Source: Vibrio sp. 10N (GTDB taxonomy: Bacteria; Pseudomonadota; Gammaproteobacteria; Enterobacterales; Vibrionaceae). From it: 64,000 nucleotides of DNA. The DNA lies in the NCBI RefSeq assembly GCF_036245475.1, contig NZ_BTPM01000002.1:310001-374000 (forward strand), in the 5' to 3' direction. Below the pieces are notes generated by a model. The model had not been told where the DNA came from. It was given only the letters and a program-made list of their open reading frames with translations, and made no database searches. Positions 42,798-51,877 of this stretch are shown in pieces. The translations under genes and the position numbers were made by a program. How positions within the stretch are numbered: the stretch's first letter is position 1; the number at the start of each line of letters is the position of its first letter.

Positions 42798-44093
42798 ATG
42801 GATAAAAGGTATGCGACGCTCTCCCTTGCCAGTTTACTGGTGATGCCTAGTGCACCCGCATGGGCGGCGGGATTTCAACTTGCAGAGCACTCTGCCGCCG
42901 GCCTTGGCCGTGCCAATGCTGGTGAAGCGGCGATTGCCGATTCTGCGGCGGTATTAGCTCACAACAGTGCTGCGATTACTCGATTTAGCGAAGCGCAAAT
43001 ATCAGTGGGCTCAGCGTATATTGCCCCGCAAGTTCGTGTAACCGGTAATGGCCCTTCGGAGAGCTTTAATCAACAATTAACAAATAATGACGTCGTGGAT
43101 GATGTTATTGTGCCATCGGCCTATTTTTCCATGCCTATTAACGAAAGTTGGCACTGGGGAATTGGTCTATTTACCGACTTTGGTCTAATGACGGAATATC
43201 CAAAAGATTATTTGGCAGGTCCTATTGCCGGTAAAACTAGCTTAAAAACGATGAATATTAACCCTAATGTCGCTTATAAGGTGAATGACAGCGTCAGTGT
43301 ATCTGTGGGGGCAAGTGCCGTCTATGCGGATGCCGAATTAGAGCGAACCTTGGGTATTTTAGCGGATGCTCTTAATAGCGGGTACGGCACGAGTTATAAC
43401 CGTACTGATATAGCCACATCTTTAAAAGGGGATGGTTGGGGATATGGCTTTAACCTAGGTTTATTGTGGGAGCTTAATGAACACCATCGCTTTGGATTAA
43501 GCTATCGCTCAAAAGTGGATATTACCCTCAAAGGCGATTACACCACGGATGTCCCCGTCCCCAATGGGATTATCACTCAACCGGGTCAAACGGTCGGTGG
43601 AGAACTCGAACTTAACTTACCGAGTATTGCAGAGTTTTCGGGCTATCACCAAGTGACCGATCCGCTAGCGCTTCATTACAGCGTTGTGATGACGGGTTGG
43701 AGTACATTTGAAGAAATACGCGGTACGGTCAATGGTGTCACCGTGATGCAGAAAGACGAAAAGTTTGAAGACTCGTTTAAGTACGCACTCGGGCTTACCT
43801 ACGGTGTGTCATCGGCGGTGACGCTGCGCACTGGCATCGCGTTTGACCAAACTCCTAATGTCAATCATCCAAGTATCAGCTTACCAGACTCCGATCGCAT
43901 GAACTACAGCGTGGGCGCGAGCTACGCCTTTAGTGATTCGACTTGGCTGGACTTCGGCTTTAGCTTTATCGATGCTAAAGAGACCACCTTTAGCGAAGAA
44001 CTAGAACCAGAGAGCTTGCCGGGAACCACGCTGGACTTTAAATCAGAAGGCGATGCGTATTTGTATGCATTGCAGTTTAACCATCGCTTCTAA
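42798..44093 (+). CDS. FadL/TodX-family outer-membrane transporter
   Basis: The 431-residue protein has a signal peptide (residues 1-23, ending AWAA) and the FadL opening GFQLAEHSAAGLGRANAGEA and LAHNSAAITRF, the N-terminal hatch region of this family (usually NPA, here NSA). The end, YALQFNHRF, is a typical outer-membrane C-terminus with final Phe. FadL-family proteins carry hydrophobic compounds such as long-chain fatty acids or hydrocarbons across the outer membrane. It lies 30 nt upstream of the beta-helix/cytochrome lipoprotein gene and shares its transcript. Confidence 0.87.
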   Translation: MDKRYATLSLASLLVMPSAPAWAAGFQLAEHSAAGLGRANAGEAAIADSAAVLAHNSAAITRFSEAQISVGSAYIAPQVRVTGNGPSESFNQQLTNNDVVDDVIVPSAYFSMPINESWHWGIGLFTDFGLMTEYPKDYLAGPIAGKTSLKTMNINPNVAYKVNDSVSVSVGASAVYADAELERTLGILADALNSGYGTSYNRTDIATSLKGDGWGYGFNLGLLWELNEHHRFGLSYRSKVDITLKGDYTTDVPVPNGIITQPGQTVGGELELNLPSIAEFSGYHQVTDPLALHYSVVMTGWSTFEEIRGTVNGVTVMQKDEKFEDSFKYALGLTYGVSSAVTLRTGIAFDQTPNVNHPSISLPDSDRMNYSVGASYAFSDSTWLDFGFSFIDAKETTFSEELEPESLPGTTLDFKSEGDAYLYALQFNHRF

Positions 44094-44123
44094 TGGATGA
44101 CGATTTTTGACAAGGAATGAATG

Positions 44124-46850
44124 ATGACTTTGACGTTTTTAAGACCGCTGTCGATAGCGGCGATGGTTGCCGTCATCCTCACAGGATGTAACGGCGAAGA
44201 CTATGATGAACCACAATCGACAGCTGCTTATGCGCTCTCGGAATATGGTTCACCAGTACATTGTGCTGATGGTATGGAGTGGGCGAGTGCAAGTGAAGTG
44301 ACCGCTATTGAAAACTTGGTGGAACTGGCGGAGAGCAATAGCACGGTTACGCTGCCAGCGGGCTGTTTTAAAATGAACAATCAGCTCACTTTAGATTCAA
44401 AAAGCAATGTGGTTTTCAAAGGGGCAGGGATAGACAAAACCTTCTTAGACTTCTCTAACGTAGATGGCAAAGATGGTATAGCCGTGAGTGGCGGTAGCAA
44501 TATCGTTATTTCTGATTTGCAAGTCTCAGAAGCTTCGAAAAACGGCATCAAAGCCGACTCGGTGGAAGGGCTGATTATTCGCGATGTGGCTACAGTGTGG
44601 CTTGAAGTGCCTCGCGAACGTGATGAAGATGGCTCTCTGCGCGGCACCTACGGTATTTATCCGGTGAAGTCGCAAAATGTCTTGATAGAGGACACTTGGA
44701 GTTACGGCAGTGCGGATGCTGGTGTTTATGTAGGGCAAACTATCGGGGCTGTTGTACGTAACAATGTGGCCGAGAAAAATATTGCCGGTATCGAAATTGA
44801 AAACAGCTCAGGTGTGGACGTTTATGGCAACCTTGCCGTGGGTAACACGGGGGGCGTCTTGTTGTTTGACTTACCTGGTGCAACAACGATTGGCCGTTTA
44901 GTCGATGACGTAAGGGTATTCAATAATACTATTCGTGATAACAACTTAGTTAACTACGTCGACACGACATGTGATAAAGGCGTCGGTGGCTGTGGCGTCG
45001 TTGGTATCGTACCACCAGGGACAGGCGTGGTGATCTTGTCTGGCCGCAATGGCGAATTCTTTAACAACACTATCGACAATCACGACTCGATGGCGGTAGC
45101 GATGACCAGTTACTTACTGGTTAATGATAACCCAGATGCCTATGTGCCTAGCTTTACGGGGCCAAGTAGCTCAGAAGGGGCGGCTATTTTGCAAGGCTGG
45201 AACCCTGTGCCAACGGGTATGTACTTTCACAATAATACCATCACTAACGTCGGTATGAATCCAAATGGCGCACTCATTGATGATATGGTGCTCGCGTATT
45301 CACTCAAGCATCAAGCGTTTCCTGCGGTATTTTATGATGGTGCAGGGGAATCGTTAGTTCGTTCGCAAATGTTCGCAGAGCTAAGAGATGCGCTTAATTA
45401 TACATTTCAGACTGATCGCTGGAATTATCTAACTAATTTCACCGATGCAGATGCAAACTGCGTGATCGATAATACGGGAGCCAGTGTTGGTGTATTGGTT
45501 GATCATTTAGACCCAACGGCAATCGGTCGTTACTCAGAAGATCCTGCCAATGCGGACTTCTTATACCAGAACCCTCATACGTCATTACTTCGCGCAGGGT
45601 GTGATGTGAAACAAGCGTTAGCCGTTAACACAGTCACGATTGATGGTGTGGAATATGGTTGGGGCATTACCGATGAAACACCGGATGACGGAGACTCTGG
45701 GTCTGGCAATAATGGTATTGTCGGGAATGAGATGTGCCGTGCCAATACTGCTGGCGACATTAACTGGGCCGCACTCACTCGAGAGTCAGCGAGTTTTTCT
45801 GAAAACTGTACCAATCTGTCTGATTATCACTTATTTGCCGATGCCAGCGACCCGACTAAAAATCTCAACCTAGCCACATCGGGTAAAGGGACGTTGTATG
45901 AAATGAACGTGGAGCTGTTCACTGATTACGCTCGTAAGTATCGTTATGTGTTGATGCCAGAAGATGTATCAGCGAGCTATCGTTCTCAAGAGGTGTTTGA
46001 TTTCCCTGTCGGTACCGTACTTATCAAAACGTTCACTTTACCAACGAGTACGGATAATGCCATCGGTGAAGATGAAGAGTTGATTGAGACTCGTCTGTTG
46101 ATCCGCCGAGATTCGGGCTGGGTTGCTCTACCGTATGTCTGGAATGAAGATAAAACGGATGCCACCTTGACTGCTGTGTCTGTGCCGTTTGATCGCACAA
46201 TTGAACACGACGGTGAGACACTGGCATTTAAATACGAAGTGCCAAGTCGTAACGAATGTACGCTGTGTCATAAAGTAACCGAAGATGTCACCGATCCTGT
46301 GGGCAGTACGCAAGCCGCTGGCTTCTCACCCATTGGACCAAAAGCTCGCAACATGAACAGTGTTCGTTCAGTCTCTTCTGGTAACCCAATCAACCAGTTG
46401 TTGCATTGGGAAAATTTAGGTTTGGTAAGCCTTCCGGATACGCCTAGTAATTTGCCGAAAGTGCCGGAGTTTGACACTGAAGCAGGGGCGACAAACTTAA
46501 CGCCAGCCGAGCTTGAAGACTATGCCAAAGCCTACTTAGATATTAACTGTGCGCATTGCCATCGAACCGAGGGTAAAGCAGCCAGTAACCCATTTAAGTT
46601 GGAATATTGGCGCGAAGGCGTTGGTCAAATGGGCCTTTGTGCTCGTGGCATTACTTTCCACAAAGGGCCAAGTCCTTATGTTGTGATGCCAGGAGATGCG
46701 GATAACTCTGTACTGCATTATCGAATTAACATCGATAATGGCAATATGATGCCTGAATTAGGTCGCCATGTGGTGCATAAAGAGGGTGTAGCACTGGTTG
46801 CTGATTGGATTAACTCTATTGACCCAACCGGTTGGGACTGCGTGGAATAA
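44124..46850 (+). CDS. fused parallel beta-helix and diheme cytochrome c lipoprotein
   Basis: The 908-residue protein has a lipoprotein signal (VILTGC, cysteine near residue 22). Residues about 40-480 are a right-handed parallel beta-helix (repeats with NVVFKGAGIDKTFLDFSN, NIVISDLQVSEASKNGIKAD, NNVAEKNIAGIEIENSSG). After a Gly/Asp/Ser linker (DDGDSGSGNNG, near 530) follows a domain with two haem-binding motifs, CTLCH (about 713) and CAHCH (about 813), as in the SO_2930/HNE_0200 family of diheme cytochromes. I recall these two families as neighbouring genes in many bacteria; here they are one protein. The role is unknown, perhaps periplasmic electron transfer tied to uptake by the FadL-like protein. 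AAGGA at 44112 fits the second of two adjacent ATGs. Confidence 0.85.
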   Translation: MTLTFLRPLSIAAMVAVILTGCNGEDYDEPQSTAAYALSEYGSPVHCADGMEWASASEVTAIENLVELAESNSTVTLPAGCFKMNNQLTLDSKSNVVFKGAGIDKTFLDFSNVDGKDGIAVSGGSNIVISDLQVSEASKNGIKADSVEGLIIRDVATVWLEVPRERDEDGSLRGTYGIYPVKSQNVLIEDTWSYGSADAGVYVGQTIGAVVRNNVAEKNIAGIEIENSSGVDVYGNLAVGNTGGVLLFDLPGATTIGRLVDDVRVFNNTIRDNNLVNYVDTTCDKGVGGCGVVGIVPPGTGVVILSGRNGEFFNNTIDNHDSMAVAMTSYLLVNDNPDAYVPSFTGPSSSEGAAILQGWNPVPTGMYFHNNTITNVGMNPNGALIDDMVLAYSLKHQAFPAVFYDGAGESLVRSQMFAELRDALNYTFQTDRWNYLTNFTDADANCVIDNTGASVGVLVDHLDPTAIGRYSEDPANADFLYQNPHTSLLRAGCDVKQALAVNTVTIDGVEYGWGITDETPDDGDSGSGNNGIVGNEMCRANTAGDINWAALTRESASFSENCTNLSDYHLFADASDPTKNLNLATSGKGTLYEMNVELFTDYARKYRYVLMPEDVSASYRSQEVFDFPVGTVLIKTFTLPTSTDNAIGEDEELIETRLLIRRDSGWVALPYVWNEDKTDATLTAVSVPFDRTIEHDGETLAFKYEVPSRNECTLCHKVTEDVTDPVGSTQAAGFSPIGPKARNMNSVRSVSSGNPINQLLHWENLGLVSLPDTPSNLPKVPEFDTEAGATNLTPAELEDYAKAYLDINCAHCHRTEGKAASNPFKLEYWREGVGQMGLCARGITFHKGPSPYVVMPGDADNSVLHYRINIDNGNMMPELGRHVVHKEGVALVADWINSIDPTGWDCVE

Positions 46851-46870
46851 GTGCAGTAACACTTGACGAG

Positions 46871-46903
46871 AAAACGCCCGGCCAATGTGTCGGGCGTTTG
46901 TTT
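46871..46903 (+). terminator. terminator after the beta-helix/cytochrome gene
   Basis: AAACGCCCG and CGGGCGTTT with a ten-base loop, followed by GTTTAAT. It lies about 20 nt after the stop. Confidence 0.85.
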
Positions 46904-46932
46904 AATAGCGGTTACGGACTGAACAGAGCGGC

Positions 46933-47292
46933 CTAGGCAAACTCTTTTTGCAGGTAACTCACGATATCAGAGGACTCATACATCCAAGTCTCGTTGCCGT
47001 TCTCGACAATTTTCAAGCATGGCACTTTGACTCGTCCACCACCGTTGAGAAGCTCGTCGCGGGCGACTGGATCGTTTTTGGCATCCTTCAGTTCTACTTG
47101 AATAGATTGGCGCTTCATTTCACGGCGCACTTTGACACAAAATGGGCACGCTTCAAACTGATAAAGTTGCATAGCGGATGCTTTCGCATCGGCTTGCTGC
47201 TGTGCCTCGGTGCTGCGCTTAACGCCGCGAGGAGAAAACACAAAGTTCAGCAATAGAATAATTTTACCTAAAATAATGCGGATGAGCTTCAT
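46933..47292 (-). CDS. membrane-anchored glutaredoxin-like protein
   Basis: The 119-residue protein has an N-terminal hydrophobic segment (IRIILGKIILLLNFVF) that is probably a membrane anchor, then a glutaredoxin fold with the active site CPFC (EACPFCVKV) and the cis-proline strand VKVPCLKI. It may reduce protein or glutathione-mixed disulfides near the membrane. AAAGGTAG before the ATG at 47292 supports this start; an upstream in-frame ATG at 47364 adds 24 residues without the look of a leader. Target unknown. Confidence 0.83.
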   Translation of the reverse strand: MKLIRIILGKIILLLNFVFSPRGVKRSTEAQQQADAKASAMQLYQFEACPFCVKVRREMKRQSIQVELKDAKNDPVARDELLNGGGRVKVPCLKIVENGNETWMYESSDIVSYLQKEFA

Positions 47293-47396
47293 AACTACCT
47301 TTCTTTTGAATTTGTTGAGCTTATAGTTGTTATTACGTTCTTCTACGAACGCATACAGCGCCAAATCTTAACACCTCTTTTACGTTACCGATACGT

Positions 47397-48980
47397 TTAG
47401 TCTCGCGACAGGCTGTGACGTTTTGTTACGCTGAGGCCTAAGCGCTTGGATAATCGGATGAGATTCGCTCGGTCGGTTTTGAGTGCTCGTGCCGCTTGTG
47501 CCCAGTTGTAATCTGCGGTTATGAGCGCATTGGAAATCAGAGCACGTTGATATTCTTCCGTGGCTTCACGTATCCCGGTGCTCTCTTGAGGAAGCTCCAA
47601 TGCTGCTGACGCTTTCGATTGATTAGATTGTGTTATTTCATCATCAAATTGCCCGCAATCATCGATGGTTACGATGACGACTTTGGTTCCCATCGTGCGC
47701 GCCTTGGCTTTTAACGCGGCTCGGTTGATGACATGTTCTAGCTCACGGACGTTACCTGGCCATGAATAACGGTTTAGGTGGGTCACCACATTGGGGTTTA
47801 GTTTGATTTGGTGGATCCCTAATTTTCTGCGCGCTTGCTCTAAGAAAAAGCCTGTCAGCAACTCCACATCACCTAGGCGATCTTTAAGTGGAGGGACGGA
47901 AATAGGGTAGACGCTTAATCGGTGATAAAGGTCGGCGCGAAATCTACCTTTGTCGACTTCGTGTTTAAGATCGCGATTGGTCGCGGCCAATACTCGGACA
48001 TTGATCTTCTGAATTTGGTCTTTGCCCACAGGCTGAATTTCATTGTTTTGCAGAGCTCGTAATAGTTTACTCTGAGCTGCAAGTGGCAGTTCACCAATCT
48101 CATCCAAAAACAGAGTGCCGCCATCCGCCAGAGCAAATTTACCTAAGCGATTTTTATCAGCGCCAGTAAATGCGCCTTTGACGTGACCGAATAGTTCGCT
48201 TTCGATCAGGTTTTCTGGGATCGCTGCACAGTTCACATAAACCAAAGGTTGCTGTCTGCGCGTTGATTGATAATGTAAGGTTCGTGCTACCAGCTCTTTA
48301 CCAACCCCGGTTTCACCATGAATAAGAATGTTGAAGTCGGAAGGGGCGACGATTTCAATGTCCGACTTGAGTGCGCGCATTGGTTCACTGTTACCAATCA
48401 TTTCACCGCCGTCACGCTCCCATGCTTCCTCGTTGAGTTCTTCGAGCAGTCGCTGGGATTGCTTCGCTTGGTATTCCAATTGAGAAAACGTGAGCGCCAT
48501 TTTTAATGTAGATGCGGCAATGGCTGATAAGACTTCGAGATTGCGTGTGGGAATACTTTGAAAGACGTTGGGTTCTAAGCTGTCCAGCGTTAATGCTCCC
48601 AACATTTTCTCACCAAAAATCAGAGGCAGCCCCATGCATGAGTGCATAGGAAGATCACCGTGATGGTCGATGAGCAAACCGTCAAACGGATCAGGCAGTT
48701 CACTGTCGGCATCAAAAATTACGGGACTGTTTGCGGCGCAAATCTGCTCAAAGCGAGGGTGCTCGTTAATGACGAAGCGTCTGCCTAATGTCTCTCTAGC
48801 TAATCCCTGCATCGCCAGTGGGACGAGTGTATCGCCTTGTAAAGAGAGCAGAGCGACACAATCGCAGTGGATGGTTTTTCTGATGGTATTGAGCAGTGAG
48901 TCGAAACGCTCTTGGTCGTTGCTGCTGCTGGCAAGGCCAACAGTCAGGTCGATTAAACTGGATGTAGAGATATCTTGCAT
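47397..48980 (-). CDS. norR: NorR, nitric-oxide-sensing sigma-54 activator
   Basis: The 527-residue protein has an N-terminal GAF domain (about 15-175) that in NorR holds a non-haem iron for NO sensing, a sigma-54 AAA+ domain with Walker A GETGVGKE, the sigma-54 contact loop GAFTGA and Walker B GTLFLDEIGE, and a C-terminal Fis-type helix-turn-helix (NWAQAARALKTDRANLIRLS). Length and domain order match NorR. It is divergent from hmp, and a sigma-54 promoter with NorR-type sites lies between, so NorR probably activates hmp when NO is present. Confidence 0.9.
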   Translation of the reverse strand: MQDISTSSLIDLTVGLASSSNDQERFDSLLNTIRKTIHCDCVALLSLQGDTLVPLAMQGLARETLGRRFVINEHPRFEQICAANSPVIFDADSELPDPFDGLLIDHHGDLPMHSCMGLPLIFGEKMLGALTLDSLEPNVFQSIPTRNLEVLSAIAASTLKMALTFSQLEYQAKQSQRLLEELNEEAWERDGGEMIGNSEPMRALKSDIEIVAPSDFNILIHGETGVGKELVARTLHYQSTRRQQPLVYVNCAAIPENLIESELFGHVKGAFTGADKNRLGKFALADGGTLFLDEIGELPLAAQSKLLRALQNNEIQPVGKDQIQKINVRVLAATNRDLKHEVDKGRFRADLYHRLSVYPISVPPLKDRLGDVELLTGFFLEQARRKLGIHQIKLNPNVVTHLNRYSWPGNVRELEHVINRAALKAKARTMGTKVVIVTIDDCGQFDDEITQSNQSKASAALELPQESTGIREATEEYQRALISNALITADYNWAQAARALKTDRANLIRLSKRLGLSVTKRHSLSRD

Positions 48981-49022
48981 GAAGAGTACTGCGCGTCAAA
49001 TGAGTGTTGTTATCATTTTAGT

Positions 49023-49033
49023 GTCATTTGGAC
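49023..49033. promoter_or_regulatory. NorR-type enhancer site
   Basis: GTCATTTGGAC fits the GT-N7-AC core described for NorR binding sites. A degenerate third copy GTCAAATGAGT lies at 48995-49005. Confidence 0.65.
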
Positions 49034-49046
49034 ACAAATGAAAGCA

Positions 49047-49057
49047 GTCATTTTGAC
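49047..49057. promoter_or_regulatory. NorR-type enhancer site
   Basis: GTCATTTTGAC fits GT-N7-AC and is nearly a perfect palindrome. It stands about 60 nt upstream of the sigma-54 promoter, a normal enhancer distance. Confidence 0.7.
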
Positions 49058-49112
49058 CTAGTTGACGATGAAAAACTCTATTGAAACCAATAACAACCGA
49101 TGTTTTCATACT

Positions 49113-49128
49113 TGGCACAAACCCTGCA
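49113..49128 (+). promoter_or_regulatory. sigma-54 promoter of hmp
   Basis: TGGCACAAACCCTGCA matches the -24/-12 consensus TGGCAC-N5-TTGCA with GG and GC 12 nt apart and one mismatch (C for T). It implies a leader of about 100 nt before the hmp start. Confidence 0.78.
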
Positions 49129-49241
49129 GTGTTTACTACGAACAAAGAAAACAGAGCTGGGTACAGACACGACGGTTTGTCATTCGGCCTATTATTATAA
49201 CTATTAATAAAGTCATACTATTAAGCCTTCTAAGGAAAACT

Positions 49242-50441
49242 ATGCTAAGTAATCAACATATCGATATTATCAAAAGTACTATTCCTCTTCTTGAGTCTGC
49301 AGGACCTGCGCTGACTCAGCATTTCTACCAAAGAATGTTTGCTCATAACCCTGAGTTGAAAGACATTTTTAATATGACGCACCAAAAATCAGGTCGTCAA
49401 AGTGTTGCCTTGTTTGAGGCCGTCGCAGCCTATGCTAAAAACATTGAAAACCTAGCGGCATTGTCCGCGGCGGTTGAGCGCATTGCTCATAAGCACACCA
49501 GCTTCAATATCAAGGCGGAGCATTACCAAATTGTCGGCCATCACCTGATTGAAACGTTACGTGAATTAGCTCCAGAAGCATTCACTCAGGCTGTAGAGGA
49601 AGCGTGGACCGAAGCCTATTTATTCTTAGCACAAATCTTCATTGATCGTGAAGAAGAGCTATACCAACTGCGTGAACAGGCGCTGGGTGGCTGGCGTGGT
49701 ACACGTCGATTCGTCGTCAAAGAGAAAACGTCGGAGTCGGAACTGGTGACCAGCTTCGTTCTTGAGCCGGAGGATGGTGGTAAGGTACTTGATTATCAAG
49801 TTGGTCAGTATTTGGGTATTCAAGTCTCCCCAACTGGTAGCGACAACGTAGAGATCCGTCAATATTCGCTTTCACAAGCACCTAACGGTAAGAACTATCG
49901 TATCTCGGTGAAAAAAGAGCAATCGAACGAGCACGATGATGGCTTGGTTTCAAACTTCTTACATCGTGAGTTGAATGTGGGGGCGAGCTTGGAGGTGATG
50001 CCTCCAGCGGGTGACTTCTATTATCAACAAACGGATAAACCGGTAGTGCTTATTTCTGCGGGAGTAGGGTGTACTCCAATGCAAGCGATGCTGCAAAAAC
50101 TCGGTACACAAGGCTTATCACAGAAGGTGACCTATCTGCATGCATGTGAAAATGAGCAACAACACTCTTTTATGGATGAAACCGCGACTATTTTGGCAGC
50201 TAACGGCTGGCAACAGCATATTTGGTATCGTGAACCAACAGCGCAGCAAGAAGCGGGAGAGAGTCACACTGGGCTGATGGATCTCAATACCGTCAAAGAG
50301 TCTTTGCCAGTGCATTTCGGTGAATTCTACCTCTGTGGGCCGGTTGCTTTTATGCAGGCTGTGGTGACTCAACTTGAGGCTATGGATGTGGATCGTTCGC
50401 GCATTCACTATGAAGTATTTGGCCCACACGCTACGCTATAA
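49242..50441 (+). CDS. hmp: Hmp flavohaemoprotein, nitric oxide dioxygenase
   Basis: The 399-residue protein has an N-terminal globin domain with proximal His85 (IAHKHTSF) and distal Tyr29, a FAD-binding domain (about 150-260, RQYSLSQAPN) and a C-terminal NAD(P)H domain (ISAGVGCTPM; YLCGPVAFM). It converts NO with O2 to nitrate using NAD(P)H. AAGGAA at 49232-49237 fixes the ATG at 49242; an upstream in-frame extension to 49062 would run through the promoter. It is under a sigma-54 promoter and NorR-type sites. Confidence 0.95.
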   Translation: MLSNQHIDIIKSTIPLLESAGPALTQHFYQRMFAHNPELKDIFNMTHQKSGRQSVALFEAVAAYAKNIENLAALSAAVERIAHKHTSFNIKAEHYQIVGHHLIETLRELAPEAFTQAVEEAWTEAYLFLAQIFIDREEELYQLREQALGGWRGTRRFVVKEKTSESELVTSFVLEPEDGGKVLDYQVGQYLGIQVSPTGSDNVEIRQYSLSQAPNGKNYRISVKKEQSNEHDDGLVSNFLHRELNVGASLEVMPPAGDFYYQQTDKPVVLISAGVGCTPMQAMLQKLGTQGLSQKVTYLHACENEQQHSFMDETATILAANGWQQHIWYREPTAQQEAGESHTGLMDLNTVKESLPVHFGEFYLCGPVAFMQAVVTQLEAMDVDRSRIHYEVFGPHATL

Positions 50442-50446
50442 CACGG

Positions 50447-50986
50447 CTAGTTGAACCATTTCTCAAACCACCGTTTCCAGCCCGTAGACGGTGGTTTTCT
50501 GGTTTCGAACTCACGAAAACCTTGATAATAGCTTTGATTAAATGCAGTTCTTAGTTCATCAACACTTTGCTGAGTCAAAGGGCTGAGTGTTTCACTGGTT
50601 TGAAGCGCATGGTCATTAGCAAGGCTGTAGTCCATCCCCAGGTATCCTTGGATATAAACCCAGATATGGGTGACTAAGACGAGCTCCTCCAAAACAGGGA
50701 GTTTAAATGCATTGGCATGCTCACTACCAACTTGCTGTTCAATTGCAGACTTCATTGCCTGAACTTGGTTTAGATGAGCGTTAAGGGAGGAAAGCGCTTC
50801 GACATTGAGTTTAGTAAATAGTCCTAGTAACAAGCCTGATGGCGCATGGTCTGGTTTATTTTCTTGAGCTCTGGCAAACAAGAGGTTTTCTCGTTCGCAA
50901 AGGTTATTTAGCGCTTCTTCGTGCGTTGCTACGATCGTGAGCGTGTCAGCCTTGATGTCGGAGAGTGCTTTCCTCAATTCAATCAT
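50447..50986 (-). CDS. helical protein of unknown function after yaeQ
   Basis: A 179-residue, mostly helical protein (ADTLTIVATHEEALNNLCER; SLNAHLNQVQAMKSAIEQQV) with a basic, Trp-rich C-terminus (TGWKRWFEKWFN). No membrane segment or signal peptide is seen. Its start overlaps the stop of yaeQ by four bases, so the pair is co-translated. It ends only five nt from the hmp stop on the other strand. No family recognised. Confidence 0.7.
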   Translation of the reverse strand: MIELRKALSDIKADTLTIVATHEEALNNLCERENLLFARAQENKPDHAPSGLLLGLFTKLNVEALSSLNAHLNQVQAMKSAIEQQVGSEHANAFKLPVLEELVLVTHIWVYIQGYLGMDYSLANDHALQTSETLSPLTQQSVDELRTAFNQSYYQGFREFETRKPPSTGWKRWFEKWFN

Positions 50987-51519
50987 TTGTCTTGCAGTTC
51001 CTCTACAGTAACTTCGACTGAGCCGCCTTCCGCATCAACAAAGAGCGAAGTTCCGGTGATCATGACAGACAGATCCATAGTACGAGTGACGAGTTCAGAC
51101 AATGATTCAATAGACTCGTTGTTAAAGCGATAAATGCTTGCGTCTAAATACCCAAACTTACCTTGGTTTTGTTGCCACCAGACATCACTTTTGGTGTTGA
51201 AGCTGTATACTTTGGTTTTCTTGGAAAGGCGAGTCGCCTTTTTTACGCGATCCACATCTGGTTCGCCGATATCAATCCATACTAAGGTTTGATCATCGAG
51301 TGACTTTTCCCAAATATCCGGCTCTTCAATCGTCGATAGACCTTTAGTGAACTGTAGGTCCGGCGACGCGTTTAAGCAAAACGCCATAAGCCTCGCCATC
51401 ATTCGTTGCTGGTTTTCAGAAGGATGCAGCGCAACGGTGAGGTTAAGAGAGTCGTAGTAATCGCGATTCATGTCTGTCAGTGCGACACGAAACTTATAAA
51501 TTGTGGGTTTTAAGGCCAT
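50983..51519 (-). CDS. yaeQ: YaeQ family protein
   Basis: The 178-residue protein starts MALKPTIYKFRVALTDMNRD, the same pattern as E. coli YaeQ, and contains HPSENQQRMMARLMAF, GEPDVDRVKKA and WWQQNQGKF, all conserved in the family. YaeQ has a PD-(D/E)XK nuclease-like fold but no agreed function. The ATG at 51519 is preferred over one four codons upstream because it matches the family start. It is co-translated with the helical protein gene downstream. Confidence 0.88.
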   Translation of the reverse strand: MALKPTIYKFRVALTDMNRDYYDSLNLTVALHPSENQQRMMARLMAFCLNASPDLQFTKGLSTIEEPDIWEKSLDDQTLVWIDIGEPDVDRVKKATRLSKKTKVYSFNTKSDVWWQQNQGKFGYLDASIYRFNNESIESLSELVTRTMDLSVMITGTSLFVDAEGGSVEVTVEELQDK

Positions 51520-51616
51520 GAGATTGCTCAAAAATTGTGAATATCGTTTGACTATATAGTACGCGTCTCAACGCAAAAGGATACTAACAAAGTGGGGGAA
51601 CGGGACTAACTGATAC

Positions 51617-51645
51617 AAAAATAGCCAGCGAAGCTGGCTATTTTT
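51617..51645 (-). terminator. terminator after the cold-shock gene
   Basis: AAAATAGCCAGC and GCTGGCTATTTT with a GAA loop and T-runs on both sides. It lies 23 nt beyond the csp stop on the minus strand. Confidence 0.9.
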
Positions 51646-51667
51646 CAAACGTTACTGGAAGTAAGTT

Positions 51668-51877
51668 TTAAACAGGAGTGATTTCTTCCGCTTGTGGGCC
51701 TTTTTGGCCTTGAGTTACGCGGAACTCCACTTTTTGGCCTTCAGCTAGCGTACGGAAACCGTCTGCTTTAATGTTGCTGAAATGAGCGAAAACGTCTGGA
51801 CCATTTTCTTGTTGAATGAAGCCAAAGCCTTTAGTTTCGTTGAACCACTTAACTGTACCAGTTACTGTGTTAGACAT
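51668..51877 (-). CDS. CspA-family cold-shock protein
   Basis: The 69-residue protein is one cold-shock domain with the RNA-binding motifs KGFGFIQQ (RNP1) and VFAHFS (RNP2), plus the start TGTVKWFNETKG. It binds single-stranded RNA/DNA and acts as an RNA chaperone. There is a long upstream region of more than 400 nt, as for many csp genes whose leader RNA controls expression. A terminator follows. Confidence 0.95.
   Translation of the reverse strand: MSNTVTGTVKWFNETKGFGFIQQENGPDVFAHFSNIKADGFRTLAEGQKVEFRVTQGQKGPQAEEITPV

Noticed and set aside
49062..49241. Upstream in-frame extension of hmp by 60 codons.
   Set aside because: It runs through the sigma-54 promoter and lacks similarity to globin starts; the ATG at 49242 has AAGGAA in front and gives the normal length.
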